Below, piece by piece: positions 29,117-36,961 of a stretch of DNA of 62,586 nt. The position numbers were made by a program, and so were the translations under genes. Source of the DNA: Mycobacterium sp. E3251 (GTDB lineage Bacteria > Actinomycetota > Actinomycetes > Mycobacteriales > Mycobacteriaceae); NCBI RefSeq assembly GCF_001666835.1, contig NZ_LZJF01000022.1, positions 1-62,586 of the forward strand, read 5' to 3'. The notes under the pieces were generated by a model. It saw only the letters and a program-made list of their open reading frames with translations. It was not told where the DNA came from and ran no database searches. Numbering within the stretch: position 1 is the stretch's first letter; each line of letters begins with the position of its first letter.

Positions 29117-29141
29117 GTTTTACCGGGTTTGCCGATGGGTA
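29117..29141 (+). promoter_or_regulatory. SigF-type promoter: GTTT-N16-GGGTA
   Basis: GTTT at 29117-29120 and GGGTA at 29137-29141, spaced 16 bases, match the mycobacterial SigF consensus (GGTTT or GTTT, 15-17 bases, GGGTA). It points at the membrane-protein gene starting at 29241, about 100 bp downstream, and so could drive that gene and usfY. Location in the sigF locus makes this credible. Confidence 0.6.
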
Positions 29142-29240
29142 TTTGTCCCCATGCGATTTCCGCTTGTCATCGCGCGGTAACCATTGCGGCGCAGCAAACG
29201 ATGGACAAAACAACGAATTCCCGGGATATGAGGGGCACCG

Positions 29241-29624
29241 ATGCACAAAGCGGATGAGCGATCGGGTGGTGATCGCTTGGGACAGGAGGACGGCGAGGTG
29301 CGTGCCGCCATCCGGTTCGCGGCGGCGGCCGCGGCCGCGGCGGTCGGCTTCCTGATCCTGGCCGCGCTGTGGGTGAGCACCTGTCCCGGCACCGGTGTGG
29401 ACACCGCGGCGTGCGGCGCGCCGCAGCGGACGTTGCTGGCGCTGGGCGGACCGCTGATCCTGCTGGCGGCCGGCCTCTGGGCGTTCCTGCGGACCTATCA
29501 CGTATGGAAGGCGCGGGGCACCTGGTGGGGATGGCACGGCGCGGGCTGGTTTCTGTTCACGCTGATGGTGCTGATGGTCGCCATGGGCGTGGCCCCGATC
29601 GCCGGCCCGGCCCTGGTCCTCTGA
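29241..29624 (+). CDS. Small membrane protein (Rv3289c-like)
   Basis: A 127-residue protein with a polar N-terminus and three predicted membrane helices, roughly at residues 23-45, 63-84 and 99-125. Two cysteines (TCPG and ACGA) lie in the loop after the first helix. ATG 29241 follows GAGGGG. Size and place, directly ahead of usfY-rsbW-sigF, match Rv3289c of M. tuberculosis, itself of unknown function. The intervening lat and lrpA genes of M. tuberculosis are absent here. A SigF-type promoter lies about 100 bp upstream, so it is probably a SigF-regulon member. Confidence 0.72.
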   Translation: MHKADERSGGDRLGQEDGEVRAAIRFAAAAAAAAVGFLILAALWVSTCPGTGVDTAACGAPQRTLLALGGPLILLAAGLWAFLRTYHVWKARGTWWGWHGAGWFLFTLMVLMVAMGVAPIAGPALVL

Positions 29625-29720
29625 TAGGGGTCTCGCCAAAAGCCTCCCGGGAGATCTACCGTTGATGGTGCAACCCGTATTGAGCTGCGAATGCGTCACC
29701 AATCTCCACTAGGAGCAGCC

Positions 29721-30032
29721 ATGGGAGACACGTTTCATGACCCCGTCGACCACCTGAGGACAACGCGGCCACTCGCCGGCGAGTCGCTGATCGACGTACT
29801 GCACTGGCCCGGCTACCTGTTGGTGGTGGCCGGTGTGATCGGAGGATCCGGAAGCCTGTCGGCCTTCGGCACCGGGCATCACCACGAGGGCATGACCGCG
29901 GGGGTGGTGGCGATCATCGCCACGGTCCTCGGGTTGGTGTGGGTAGCGATCGAGCACCGGCGGATCCGCCGGATCGCCGATCGCTGGTACGCCGAGCACC
30001 CCGAGGTGCAAAGGCAGTGGCCCGCCAGCTAG
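29721..30032 (+). CDS. usfY: UsfY-like small membrane protein
   Basis: A 103-residue protein starting at ATG 29721 behind AGGAGC; an in-frame start at 29691 lacks such a site. Two membrane helices are predicted, one around WPGYLLVVAGVIGG and one around GVVAIIATVLGLVWVA, separated by a His-rich turn (TGHHHEG). The tail is charged (EHRRIRRIADRW). It matches UsfY (Rv3288c), the gene upstream of rsbW-sigF in M. tuberculosis, known to be SigF-dependent but of unknown function. A stress-induced envelope role is inferred. Confidence 0.75.
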   Translation: MGDTFHDPVDHLRTTRPLAGESLIDVLHWPGYLLVVAGVIGGSGSLSAFGTGHHHEGMTAGVVAIIATVLGLVWVAIEHRRIRRIADRWYAEHPEVQRQWPAS

Positions 30033-30094
30033 GAGCCCCCGCGCCGCGGCGTGCGTGAGCGCCGAGTGATTTTTGCCGGGAAGTAAACGCGGGG

Positions 30095-30119
30095 GGTTAC
30101 CCGCCTCTTCGAGTGGGTA
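30095..30119 (+). promoter_or_regulatory. SigF-type promoter: GGTTA-N15-GGGTA
   Basis: GGTTA at 30095-30099 and GGGTA at 30115-30119, 15 bases apart, differ from the SigF consensus by one base. It points towards rsbW-sigF and fits the known SigF autoregulation of this operon. The leader to the rsbW start would be about 295 nt and runs antisense through a 48-codon ORF on the other strand. Confidence 0.62.
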
Positions 30120-30165
30120 TCAGGTGTGCACCATGATGAGTGCCGGAAGGGTTGCGTCAGCGTGG

Positions 30166-30312
30166 TCACCCCACGGGGGGCAGGAACACGAAGACACCGA
30201 CATAGATGCTTACAGCGAGAACTACCAATACGACCAGCGCGATCCCGGCGATCACCGCCACGCGCTTGAGCCGCCGCGTCCGAACCGTTTCTGTGGTTTC
30301 CGGCCCGTCCAT
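30166..30312 (-). CDS. Putative 48-residue single-pass membrane protein, antisense to the rsbW leader
   Basis: A short ORF on the minus strand starting at ATG 30312 and ending at TGA 30166. The peptide has a polar, basic N-terminus (MDGPETTETVRTRRLKR), one strongly hydrophobic helix over residues 18-44 (AGIALVVLVVLAVSIYVGVF) and a Pro-rich end (LPPVG). A positively charged flank ahead of one long helix is what a real type II or tail-anchored mini-protein looks like. No strong ribosome-binding site is seen; an in-frame GTG lies four codons upstream. It fills an otherwise empty 387-bp gap between usfY and rsbW. No function can be assigned. Confidence 0.5.
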   Translation of the reverse strand: MDGPETTETVRTRRLKRVAVIAGIALVVLVVLAVSIYVGVFVFLPPVG

Positions 30313-30419
30313 ATCGGGCCGCACACCCGGCGGAAACCATGACTAATCGGCTCGAACGTACGGTCCACGGCGCGCTGCGGGGCGGTAGTAGTGTCAGTCA
30401 AACATTGCCGGGAGACCAG

Positions 30420-30857
30420 ATGAACGATGCGGGATTGCGCACTAACAAGCGTCAGCGTGGCCATCGCGCCGTCGAACTGCACGTCGCGGCACGCCTGGAG
30501 AACTTGGCGATGCTGCGGACGCTGGTCGGTGCGATCGGCACCTTCGAGGACCTGGACTTCGACGCCGTCGCGGATCTGCGGCTTGCGGTCGACGAAGTGT
30601 GCACCCGGCTGATCCGCTGCGCGACCCCCGACGCGACCCTCGTCGTGGTGGTGGACCCGCAGGACGACCAGTTGGTGGTAGAGGCCTCGGCGGCGTGTGA
30701 CACCCACGACGTTGTCGCCCCGGGCAGCTTCAGCTGGCACGTGCTGACGTCCCTGGCCGACGACGTCCAGACTTTCCACGATGGTCGCGAGCCCAACCAA
30801 ACCGGCAGCGTTTTCGGCATCACGCTGACGGCGCGACGGGCGGCCTCCAGCAGGTGA
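30420..30857 (+). CDS. rsbW: Anti-sigma F factor RsbW (UsfX)
   Basis: A 145-residue serine-protein-kinase-fold anti-sigma factor, the same length as M. tuberculosis RsbW (Rv3287c). ATG 30420 follows GGGAG at the right distance and gives the family N-terminus; the ORF runs 27 codons further upstream without homology. The GHKL ATPase signature residues are in RLAVDEVCTRLI, with the SVFGITLTARR end conserved. It binds and holds SigF; release comes through STAS anti-anti-sigma factors. Its stop overlaps the sigF GTG (GTGA), coupling synthesis of inhibitor and sigma factor. Confidence 0.94.
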   Translation: MNDAGLRTNKRQRGHRAVELHVAARLENLAMLRTLVGAIGTFEDLDFDAVADLRLAVDEVCTRLIRCATPDATLVVVVDPQDDQLVVEASAACDTHDVVAPGSFSWHVLTSLADDVQTFHDGREPNQTGSVFGITLTARRAASSR

Positions 30858-31642
30858 CACCACCAGCTGCCGGCGGTTCGGTCTCGCGCCCGAACGAGTA
30901 CGCCGATGTCCCGGACATGTTCCGAGAGCTGGCCGCGGTCGACGGCGACTCGATGGAATTCCAGCGTCAACGGGACAAGATCGTCGAGCGCTGCCTGCCC
31001 CTGGCCGATCACATCGCCCGCCGGTTCGAGGGCCGCGGCGAACCGCGCGACGACCTCGTCCAGGTGGCGCGTGTGGGGCTGGTCAACGCGGTGGTGCGGT
31101 TCGACGTCGACGCCGGTTCCGACTTCGTGTCCTTCGCGGTGCCCACGATCATGGGCGAGGTCCGCCGCCACTTTCGCGACAACAGCTGGTCGGTCAAGGT
31201 GCCGCGGCGCCTGAAGGAACTGCACCTGCGTCTCGGCACCGCCACCGCGGATCTGTCCCAACGACTCGGCCGGGCTCCCACCGCGACCGAACTGGCCGCC
31301 GAACTCGACATGGACCGCGACGAGGTCGTCGAGGGTCTGGTGGCGGGCAGCTCCTACAACACCCTGTCCATCGACAGCGGCGGCGGCAGTGAAGAGGACG
31401 AGGCCCGCGCGATCGCCGACACCCTGGGCGATGTGGATACCGGCCTGGACCGGATCGAGGATCAGGAGTCGCTGCGCCCGCTGCTGGAGGCCCTGCCCGA
31501 GCGGGAGCGAACCGTGTTGGTGCTCAGGTTCTTCGAGTCGATGACGCAGACCCAGATCGCCGAGCGGGTCGGCATCTCCCAGATGCACGTGTCCCGGCTG
31601 CTGGCGAAGTCGCTAACGCGGCTGCGTGACCAACTGCAATAG
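30854..31642 (+). CDS. sigF: RNA polymerase sigma factor SigF
   Basis: A 262-residue group 3 sigma factor of the SigF/SigB stress type. Region 2 has DDLVQVARVGLVNAV and FAVPTIMGEVRRHFRD; region 3 holds LGRAPTATELA; region 4 holds the helix-turn-helix TQIAERVGISQMHVSRLL. The start is the GTG at 30854 that overlaps the rsbW stop. It directs stationary-phase and envelope-stress genes from GGTTT/GGGTA-type promoters, two of which are in this locus. Its last 30 bases overlap the convergent STAS gene. Confidence 0.96.
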   Translation: MTPPAAGGSVSRPNEYADVPDMFRELAAVDGDSMEFQRQRDKIVERCLPLADHIARRFEGRGEPRDDLVQVARVGLVNAVVRFDVDAGSDFVSFAVPTIMGEVRRHFRDNSWSVKVPRRLKELHLRLGTATADLSQRLGRAPTATELAAELDMDRDEVVEGLVAGSSYNTLSIDSGGGSEEDEARAIADTLGDVDTGLDRIEDQESLRPLLEALPERERTVLVLRFFESMTQTQIAERVGISQMHVSRLLAKSLTRLRDQLQ

Positions 31643-32032
31643 GGACGGCGGCTCTTCGCCCTCCGCTCGCAGCGATGCCAGAAGCGGCTCGGCCGCGGGC
31701 GTCGTCACCGGGAGCGTGCCGTCGGGGTCGCAGATGCGCAGCAACCGAGCCACCGCCGGGCTGGGCGCCATCGCCCAATAGGCCTGGGCGCCCGAGCAGG
31801 CGACATTGATCCGGTGTAGCGCCGAAAAGCCTGCTGTGCCAATGAATTTCAGGCCGCGCAGATCCAGGATCACGCGCGGGGAACGAGCGACGACGTGTCG
31901 GACGTAGGCGGCGAGCTGGTCGGCGTTGGCGGCGTCGAGCTCGCCGTCCACCGTGACCAGGGTCCCCGATGGGTCCCAGCGCGCGGTGAACTGCGCCGCG
32001 CGGCTGTGCTGCCAAGATTGGGCCACAGACAT
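31613..32032 (-). CDS. STAS-domain protein, candidate anti-anti-sigma factor
   Basis: A 139-residue single STAS domain (ATG 32032, GGAG 7 bp upstream). The segment VILDLRGLKFIGTAGFSAL aligns with the phosphorylation loop of SpoIIAA/RsbV, where the usual acceptor Ser is replaced by Thr in IGTAGF. Proteins of this type release SigF from RsbW in mycobacteria (RsfA, RsfB). In M. tuberculosis sigF is followed directly by accA3, so this gene is an addition to the locus. Convergent overlap with sigF (30 bp) also puts the two transcripts in mutual antisense contact. Direct action on RsbW is inferred from position. Confidence 0.8.
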   Translation of the reverse strand: MSVAQSWQHSRAAQFTARWDPSGTLVTVDGELDAANADQLAAYVRHVVARSPRVILDLRGLKFIGTAGFSALHRINVACSGAQAYWAMAPSPAVARLLRICDPDGTLPVTTPAAEPLLASLRAEGEEPPSLLQLVTQPR

Positions 32033-32219
32033 TACTGACTCCATCCGTAGAGCAGTTGTGCTGCGGAAAACGTCAGGCGTGGATCGAAGCGGAAAGACAG
32101 GGAGTTCGCCTTCCCCGCGCCATTTGACGTGATCCGGACGGCTGTGAACTCAACCTGACCCGAACGCTACCCGCGCCAGACCTGGTCGACAACTGTTTCC
32201 CAGGATTACTGTCCGTGGG

Positions 32220-34013
32220 CTATTTGATCTCGGCGAGCACCGTGCCCTGGGTGATGGCGGCGCCGGCCTCGACCGCAAGTCCGGTGATGACACCGTCCTT
32301 GTGCGCGGTGACCGGGTTCTCCATCTTCATCGCCTCGAGGACCACGACCAGGTCGCCAGTAGCGACCTCCTGTCCCTCCTCGACCGCGACCTTGACCACG
32401 GTGCCCTGCATGGGGGCGGTGACGGCGTCCCCGGAGGCGGCGGCACCCCCGTGCGACCCGCGCTTGCGCGGCTTGGGCTTCTTGCGGATGACGCCGGCCG
32501 GATCCGCGGAGCCGTTGGACAGCGCCAGGTCGCCGGGCAGCGATACCTCGAGCCGGCGGCCGCCGACCTCCACGACCACCGTCTGGCGGGGCCGGGCGTC
32601 TTCCTCATCGAGGGGCTCGCCGGCGGTGAAGGGCTCGATGGTGTTGTTCCACTCGGTCTCGATCCACCGGGTGTGCACCGAGAAGCTGTCGCCGTCGCCG
32701 ATGAAAGCGGGGTCGGACACCACGGCGCGGTGGAACGGGATGACGGTGGCCAGCCCTTCGACGTGGAATTCAGAAAGGGCACGGCGGGAGCGGGCCAGGG
32801 CTTCTTCGCGGGTGGCGCCGTAGACGATCAGCTTGGCCAGCATCGAGTCGAACTGACCGCCGATCACCGAACCGGCCTCCACGCCGGAGTCCAGGCGGAC
32901 GCCGGGACCGCTGGGAGTGTCGTAGCGGGTGACCGGACCGGGCGCCGGCAGGAAGCCACGTCCGGCATCCTCGCCGTTGATCCGGAACTCGATGGCGTGG
33001 CCGCGCGGGGTGGGGTCCTCGGTGAGGTCCAGCTTTTCGCCGTTGGCGATCTTGAACTGCTGCAACACCAGGTCGATTCCGGAGGTCTCCTCGGTGACCG
33101 GGTGCTCGACCTGCAGGCGGGTGTTGACCTCCAGGAACGAGATCAGGCCGTCCTGGCCGACCAGGTACTCGACCGTGCCGGCGCCGTAGTAGTGCGCCTC
33201 CTTGCAGATGCGCTTGGCCGACTCGTGGATCTCCTTGCGCTGCGCGTCGGTGAGGAACGGCGCGGGCGCCTCCTCGACCAGCTTCTGGAAGCGGCGCTGC
33301 AGCGAGCAGTCGCGGGTGCCGGCCACAATGACGTTGCCGTGCTGGTCGGCGATCACCTGCGCCTCGACGTGGCGGGGCTTGTCCAGGTAGCGCTCGACGA
33401 AGCACTCGCCGCGGCCGAAGGCGGCGACGGCTTCGCGCACCGCCGACTCGTACAGGTGCGGGATCTCCTCGATGGTGCGCGCCACCTTCATGCCGCGGCC
33501 GCCGCCGCCGAAGGCCGCCTTGATGGCGATCGGGACGCCGTACTCCTCGGCGAAGGCCACCACCTCGTCGGCGTCCTTGACCGGGTCGGGGGTGCCCGGC
33601 ACCAGCGGAGCCTGGGCGCGGGCGGCGATGTGGCGGGCGGTGACCTTGTCACCGAGGTCGCGGATCGACTGGGGGCTCGGACCGATCCATATCAGGCCGG
33701 CGTCGATGACCGCCTGCGCGAAATCGGCGTTCTCCGAAAGGAACCCGTAGCCGGGGTGGACGGCGTTGGCGCCCGACTTGGCCGCCGCGTCGAGGAGCTT
33801 GCCGATGTCCAGGTAGGACTCGGCGGAGGTCTGCCCGCCCAGGGCGAACGCCTCGTCGGCGAGCCGCACGTGCGGGGCATCGGCATCGGGCTCGGCGTAG
33901 ACCGCCACGCTGGGCAGGCCCGCATCGCGGGCCGCGCGGATCACCCGGACAGCGATCTCGCCGCGGTTGGCGACAAGCACTTTGGAGATCCTCGAGCTGG
34001 CGTGACTAGCCAC
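32220..34013 (-). CDS. accA3: Acyl-CoA carboxylase alpha chain AccA3 (biotin carboxylase and carrier)
   Basis: A 597-residue bifunctional subunit. Residues 8-455 form the biotin carboxylase: N-domain, ATP-grasp with the glycine loop [11 protein letters not shown], and catalytic [16 protein letters not shown]. The C-terminal 75 residues are the biotin carrier, with the biotinyl Lys in EAMKMEN. AccA3 serves several mycobacterial carboxylases, making malonyl- and methylmalonyl-CoA for fatty and mycolic acids. GTG start with a perfect AGGAGG. Corresponds to Rv3285. The 108-bp upstream gap has an AAGAG-N12-CTCTT repeat (34069-34090). Confidence 0.96.
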   Translation of the reverse strand: MASHASSRISKVLVANRGEIAVRVIRAARDAGLPSVAVYAEPDADAPHVRLADEAFALGGQTSAESYLDIGKLLDAAAKSGANAVHPGYGFLSENADFAQAVIDAGLIWIGPSPQSIRDLGDKVTARHIAARAQAPLVPGTPDPVKDADEVVAFAEEYGVPIAIKAAFGGGGRGMKVARTIEEIPHLYESAVREAVAAFGRGECFVERYLDKPRHVEAQVIADQHGNVIVAGTRDCSLQRRFQKLVEEAPAPFLTDAQRKEIHESAKRICKEAHYYGAGTVEYLVGQDGLISFLEVNTRLQVEHPVTEETSGIDLVLQQFKIANGEKLDLTEDPTPRGHAIEFRINGEDAGRGFLPAPGPVTRYDTPSGPGVRLDSGVEAGSVIGGQFDSMLAKLIVYGATREEALARSRRALSEFHVEGLATVIPFHRAVVSDPAFIGDGDSFSVHTRWIETEWNNTIEPFTAGEPLDEEDARPRQTVVVEVGGRRLEVSLPGDLALSNGSADPAGVIRKKPKPRKRGSHGGAAASGDAVTAPMQGTVVKVAVEEGQEVATGDLVVVLEAMKMENPVTAHKDGVITGLAVEAGAAITQGTVLAEIK

Positions 34014-34121
34014 TGCGCCTCCTGTTTGGCAGATCTGAAGCGGACGTGTTTCCGCCTTGGGCTTCTTTAAGAGAGTTTCTTACAACTCTTGGGAAGTCTA
34101 AGCGCCGCGCCGTCGGGCCGA

Positions 34122-34559
34122 TCAGGCGGTGCCGGAATTTTGGGCCGACTCGCGCAGTCGCCGCTTGATGCGGGCGAGCATCGCCGACATGCCGCGCAGC
34201 CGCAACGGGCTGATCAGCGCGGCCAAGCCCAGGTCGGTGTAGAAATCCTCGGGCACCGCCAAGATCTCGGCCGCGGGCTGCTCGTCGAGACCGGCGGCCA
34301 GGATCGACGCGAACCCCCGGGTGGTCGGCGCCTCGGCGGGCGCGCTGAAGTGCAACCGCACCCGGTTCGGGTCGCGGGCATCGACGTGCAGGAAGAGCGG
34401 GGTCTGGCACTCGGGCACCGGCTCCATGGCCTGCTCTTCCAGCTCGGGGGGCAGGGCGGGCAGGTCGTTGGCGAATTCCAGCAGCAGCGTCAGCTTGTCC
34501 TGGCCCTGGACTTCGGCGAAGTCGGAGACCACCTCGGCCAACGGGGCGGGCAGGGTCAT
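34122..34559 (-). CDS. SufE-family protein (Rv3284-like)
   Basis: A 145-residue SufE-fold protein. The likely sulfur-accepting cysteine is in [12 protein letters not shown], matching the position of the SufE active Cys; the C-terminal part [12 protein letters not shown] is typical of the family. SufE proteins take persulfide sulfur from a desulfurase and pass it on for Fe-S cluster or other sulfur chemistry. The ATG overlaps the sseA stop by four bases, so sulfurtransferase and SufE-like protein are coupled, which suggests a sulfur-relay pair. Corresponds to Rv3284. Confidence 0.85.
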   Translation of the reverse strand: MTLPAPLAEVVSDFAEVQGQDKLTLLLEFANDLPALPPELEEQAMEPVPECQTPLFLHVDARDPNRVRLHFSAPAEAPTTRGFASILAAGLDEQPAAEILAVPEDFYTDLGLAALISPLRLRGMSAMLARIKRRLRESAQNSGTA

Positions 34560-35449
34560 CGGACCGGCACGGCCCCCGGCTCTTCACCGGCGACGATCGG
34601 CGTGCGCACGGTGTTGCCCCATTCGGTCCACGATCCGTCGTAGTTGCGCACCCCGGGCTTGCCCAGCAGGTACGTGAGCACGAACCAGGTGTGGCTGGAC
34701 CGCTCACCGATGCGGCAGTACACGACGGTCTTGTCCTCGGGGTCGATGAAGTCGTAGAGCTCCTCGAGCTCCTCGCGGCTGCGGAATCGCCCGCTCTCGT
34801 CGACCGCTTTGGCCCACGGGATGGACCGGGCGGTGGGGATGTGGCCGCCGCGCAGCACGCCCTCCTCGGGGTAGTCGGGCATGTGCGTGCGCTTGCCGGT
34901 GTATTCGTCCGGCGAGCGCACGTCGATCAGCGGCTGGCTGCCCAGGATGGCCAGGACGTCGTCCTTGAAGGCCCGGATGGGTTCGTCGTTGCGCGCGACG
35001 ACGGGATAGCCGGTGGAGGTCTTGGTGGGGACGTCCAGGGTGGTCTCCCGGCGCTCGGCCAGCCACAGGTCGCGTCCGCCGTTGAGCAGCCGCACATCGG
35101 GGTGGCCGAACAACGTGAAGACCCACAGGGCGTACGCGGCCCACCAGTTGCTCTTGTCGCCGTAGATCACCACGGTGTCGTCGCGCGAGATGCCTTTCCG
35201 GTCCATCAATTCGGCGAACTGCTCGCCGTTGATGTAGTCGCGGACCCTCGGGTCGTTGAGGTCGGTGTGCCAGTCGATCTTGACCGCGCCGGGAATATGG
35301 CCGACGTCGTAGAGCAAGACGTCCTCGTCGGATTCGACGATCGCCAGGCCGGGCGTGCCCTGATGGGCGGACAGCCAGTCGGCGGTGACCAGCCGTTCGG
35401 GGTGGGCGTAGGCCGTCAGAGTCGGGCTTGGATCCGGGGGTAATGCCAC
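34556..35449 (-). CDS. sseA: Thiosulfate sulfurtransferase SseA (two-domain rhodanese)
   Basis: A 297-residue tandem rhodanese, the same length as Rv3283. The N-terminal inactive domain contains [14 protein letters not shown]; the C-terminal active domain holds the catalytic loop YCRIGERSS with the persulfide Cys. It moves sulfur from thiosulfate or 3-mercaptopyruvate to thiophilic acceptors in the cytoplasm. GTG start 39 bp downstream of the flavin-barrel gene. Coupled by ATGA to the SufE-like gene. Confidence 0.93.
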   Translation of the reverse strand: MALPPDPSPTLTAYAHPERLVTADWLSAHQGTPGLAIVESDEDVLLYDVGHIPGAVKIDWHTDLNDPRVRDYINGEQFAELMDRKGISRDDTVVIYGDKSNWWAAYALWVFTLFGHPDVRLLNGGRDLWLAERRETTLDVPTKTSTGYPVVARNDEPIRAFKDDVLAILGSQPLIDVRSPDEYTGKRTHMPDYPEEGVLRGGHIPTARSIPWAKAVDESGRFRSREELEELYDFIDPEDKTVVYCRIGERSSHTWFVLTYLLGKPGVRNYDGSWTEWGNTVRTPIVAGEEPGAVPVR

Positions 35450-35488
35450 GCCTGAAAGCCTACCGTCAGTGCCGCAACGGCCATCGGG

Positions 35489-35977
35489 TCAGTGCTTGCG
35501 GACCACCCGCTCGGGAACGCCGGGATTCCAGATGGTGATGTCCAGGTGGCCGTCGCGGACCTCGACCGCCGACGCCCCGGTGATGTCGGCGCCGAGCAGA
35601 TCGAATCGCTGCTCGCGCAGGTCCAATCCGGTCTCGGAGAACAGCGTCTCGGCGAAGCGGCGGTGCACCGCGCCGTAGGGAACGACCCGGGCCAGGCCCC
35701 AGAGCTTCGCGTCGCCGTCGGTCACCTCGGTGTCGACGGTCGCGGTGTGCAGACAGAACCTCGGGTCGCGCGCCAGATCGAGGAACTTGGTGGTGGCCGG
35801 CATCCCGGGCAGCCACAACTGCTCCTCGAAGATCCGCGGCTCCATCGGGCTGATCCGGGGGAACCCGTCAGAGCGCAGGGTTGCCAGCATGCACAGATTG
35901 CCGCTGGCGTGATGGCGACGGGCGAAGATGCTGGCAATGCGCGGCGCTTGGGCGGTGAACTCGGTCCACGTGGTCAT
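35489..35977 (-). CDS. Pyridoxamine-phosphate-oxidase-like flavin-barrel protein
   Basis: A 162-residue split-beta-barrel protein of the PNPOx-like superfamily (NLCMLATLRSDGFPRISP at residues 27-44 is the flavin-barrel entry; FCLHTATVDTE and LWGLARVVP are further strands). Such proteins bind FMN, F420 or haem and reduce or protect small molecules; the cofactor cannot be told from sequence. It sits between maf and sseA, where, as recalled, M. tuberculosis has no gene, so it is an insertion into the conserved block. A perfect 14-bp palindrome lies about 28 bp upstream of its ATG. Confidence 0.75.
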   Translation of the reverse strand: MTTWTEFTAQAPRIASIFARRHHASGNLCMLATLRSDGFPRISPMEPRIFEEQLWLPGMPATTKFLDLARDPRFCLHTATVDTEVTDGDAKLWGLARVVPYGAVHRRFAETLFSETGLDLREQRFDLLGADITGASAVEVRDGHLDITIWNPGVPERVVRKH

Positions 35978-36004
35978 GGCTTGACCCTAGGGTTTCCGCC
36001 GAAC

Positions 36005-36018
36005 CCGCAATTTTGCGG
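36005..36018. promoter_or_regulatory. Perfect palindrome CCGCAA-TT-TTGCGG between maf and the flavin-barrel gene
   Basis: Arms of six bases with a two-base centre, 28 bp upstream of the flavin-barrel gene start and 27 bp downstream of the maf stop. The centre is too small for a stable RNA hairpin loop, so an operator is more likely than a terminator. No regulator is identified. Confidence 0.3.
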
Positions 36019-36044
36019 AAAGTGTGCGAGTGGGCGCCTGCGAT

Positions 36045-36686
36045 TCACCGGCTCCGCGCGGGCACCCACAGCGCCGTCACCGACAACCCGGCCCGCTGCA
36101 ACATGGACCGCAGCAGCGGCAGGCTCACCCCGATCACGTTCGACGGGTCGCCGTCGATCGCGTCGACGAACCAGCCGCCGAGCCCGTCGAGGGTGAACCC
36201 GCCGGCCACGTGCAGCGGCTCCCCGCTGGCGACATAGGCCCGCAGGTCAGCCACCGGGGGATCGGCGAAATGCACTGTGGTGCAAGCAGATTCGACCTCG
36301 CGATGGGTGACTGCGCCGCCGGCCAGCCGCAGCAGACAGTGCCCGGTGTGCAGCCGGCCCGACCGGCCACCCATGCGGTGCCACTGGGCCAGCGCCTCAT
36401 CGGCCGACCCGGGCTTGCCGCACAGTTCGCCGTCCAGGTAGAGCATCGAATCGCAGCCGACGACAACGCAATCGGCGGCGACGCCACCGTCCAGCTCGTC
36501 CGCCACGCGCTCGGCCTTGGCCGCCGCCAGGGCACACACCACCTCAGCGGGCGCGGCGTCGGGCCCCAGCTCGGCGACGAGGGCGTCTTCGTCCACGCCG
36601 GAGACCACGACCAGCGGATCGATGCCGGCCTGGCGCAGCACCCGCAGGCGGCCCGACGAGGCCGACCCGAGGACCAGCCGGGTCAA
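36045..36686 (-). CDS. maf: Maf-like nucleotide pyrophosphatase
   Basis: A 213-residue Maf/YhdE-family protein: [15 protein letters not shown] at the N-terminus is the nucleotide-binding signature, followed by [15 protein letters not shown] with the catalytic acid pair, and [12 protein letters not shown]. It hydrolyses modified or canonical nucleoside triphosphates to monophosphates, a house-cleaning role. Start is TTG 36686, overlapping the accE5 stop (TTGA). Corresponds to Rv3282 and is cotranscribed with the carboxylase genes by layout. Confidence 0.9.
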   Translation of the reverse strand: MTRLVLGSASSGRLRVLRQAGIDPLVVVSGVDEDALVAELGPDAAPAEVVCALAAAKAERVADELDGGVAADCVVVGCDSMLYLDGELCGKPGSADEALAQWHRMGGRSGRLHTGHCLLRLAGGAVTHREVESACTTVHFADPPVADLRAYVASGEPLHVAGGFTLDGLGGWFVDAIDGDPSNVIGVSLPLLRSMLQRAGLSVTALWVPARSR

Positions 36687-36961
36687 TGCTTCATGTGCGT
36701 CATTTGCTGCATGGTGAGCCGCTGGTAGTTGGACATCGCGAACCGCAGCCGGTCCACCGGCAGGCCCCAGCGGGTGGGCTCGGGCTCGGTGGGCTCGGGG
36801 ACGCCGCCGCCGACGACGCCCAGCGCGGTGACCAGCGCGGCCAGCTCCTCGTCGGTGGGGTGACCCTTGAGGATATGGAGGTGCGGCTCGTGTGGCTGGT
36901 GCGCGGCTTCGGTTGTCTCAGAACCGTTTTCGCTGCTCATGTCCTGACTCCCGTCGCTCAT
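36683..36961 (-). CDS. accE5: Acyl-CoA carboxylase epsilon subunit AccE5
   Basis: A 92-residue epsilon subunit. The N-terminal third is low-complexity and acidic; the C-terminal part has the family core [20 protein letters not shown] and the Trp-anchored [11 protein letters not shown]. It binds AccD5 and stimulates the AccA3-AccD5 propionyl/acetyl-CoA carboxylase. The recalled M. tuberculosis protein (Rv3281) is nearly twice as long because of an extended N-terminus; here only a compact form can be made. ATG overlaps the accD5 stop (ATGA). Confidence 0.88.
   Translation of the reverse strand: MSDGSQDMSSENGSETTEAAHQPHEPHLHILKGHPTDEELAALVTALGVVGGGVPEPTEPEPTRWGLPVDRLRFAMSNYQRLTMQQMTHMKH

Noticed and set aside
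30284..30312. GGTTT-N16-GGGCC as a closer SigF promoter for rsbW
   Set aside because: The -10 element departs from GGGTA at two positions; the site at 30095-30119 is better.
30133..30342. Plus-strand open frame in front of rsbW whose TGA overlaps an ATG at 30339
   Set aside because: Its acidic, Tyr/Asp-rich peptide is what an antisense reading of hydrophobic codons gives; the minus-strand membrane protein explains it better.
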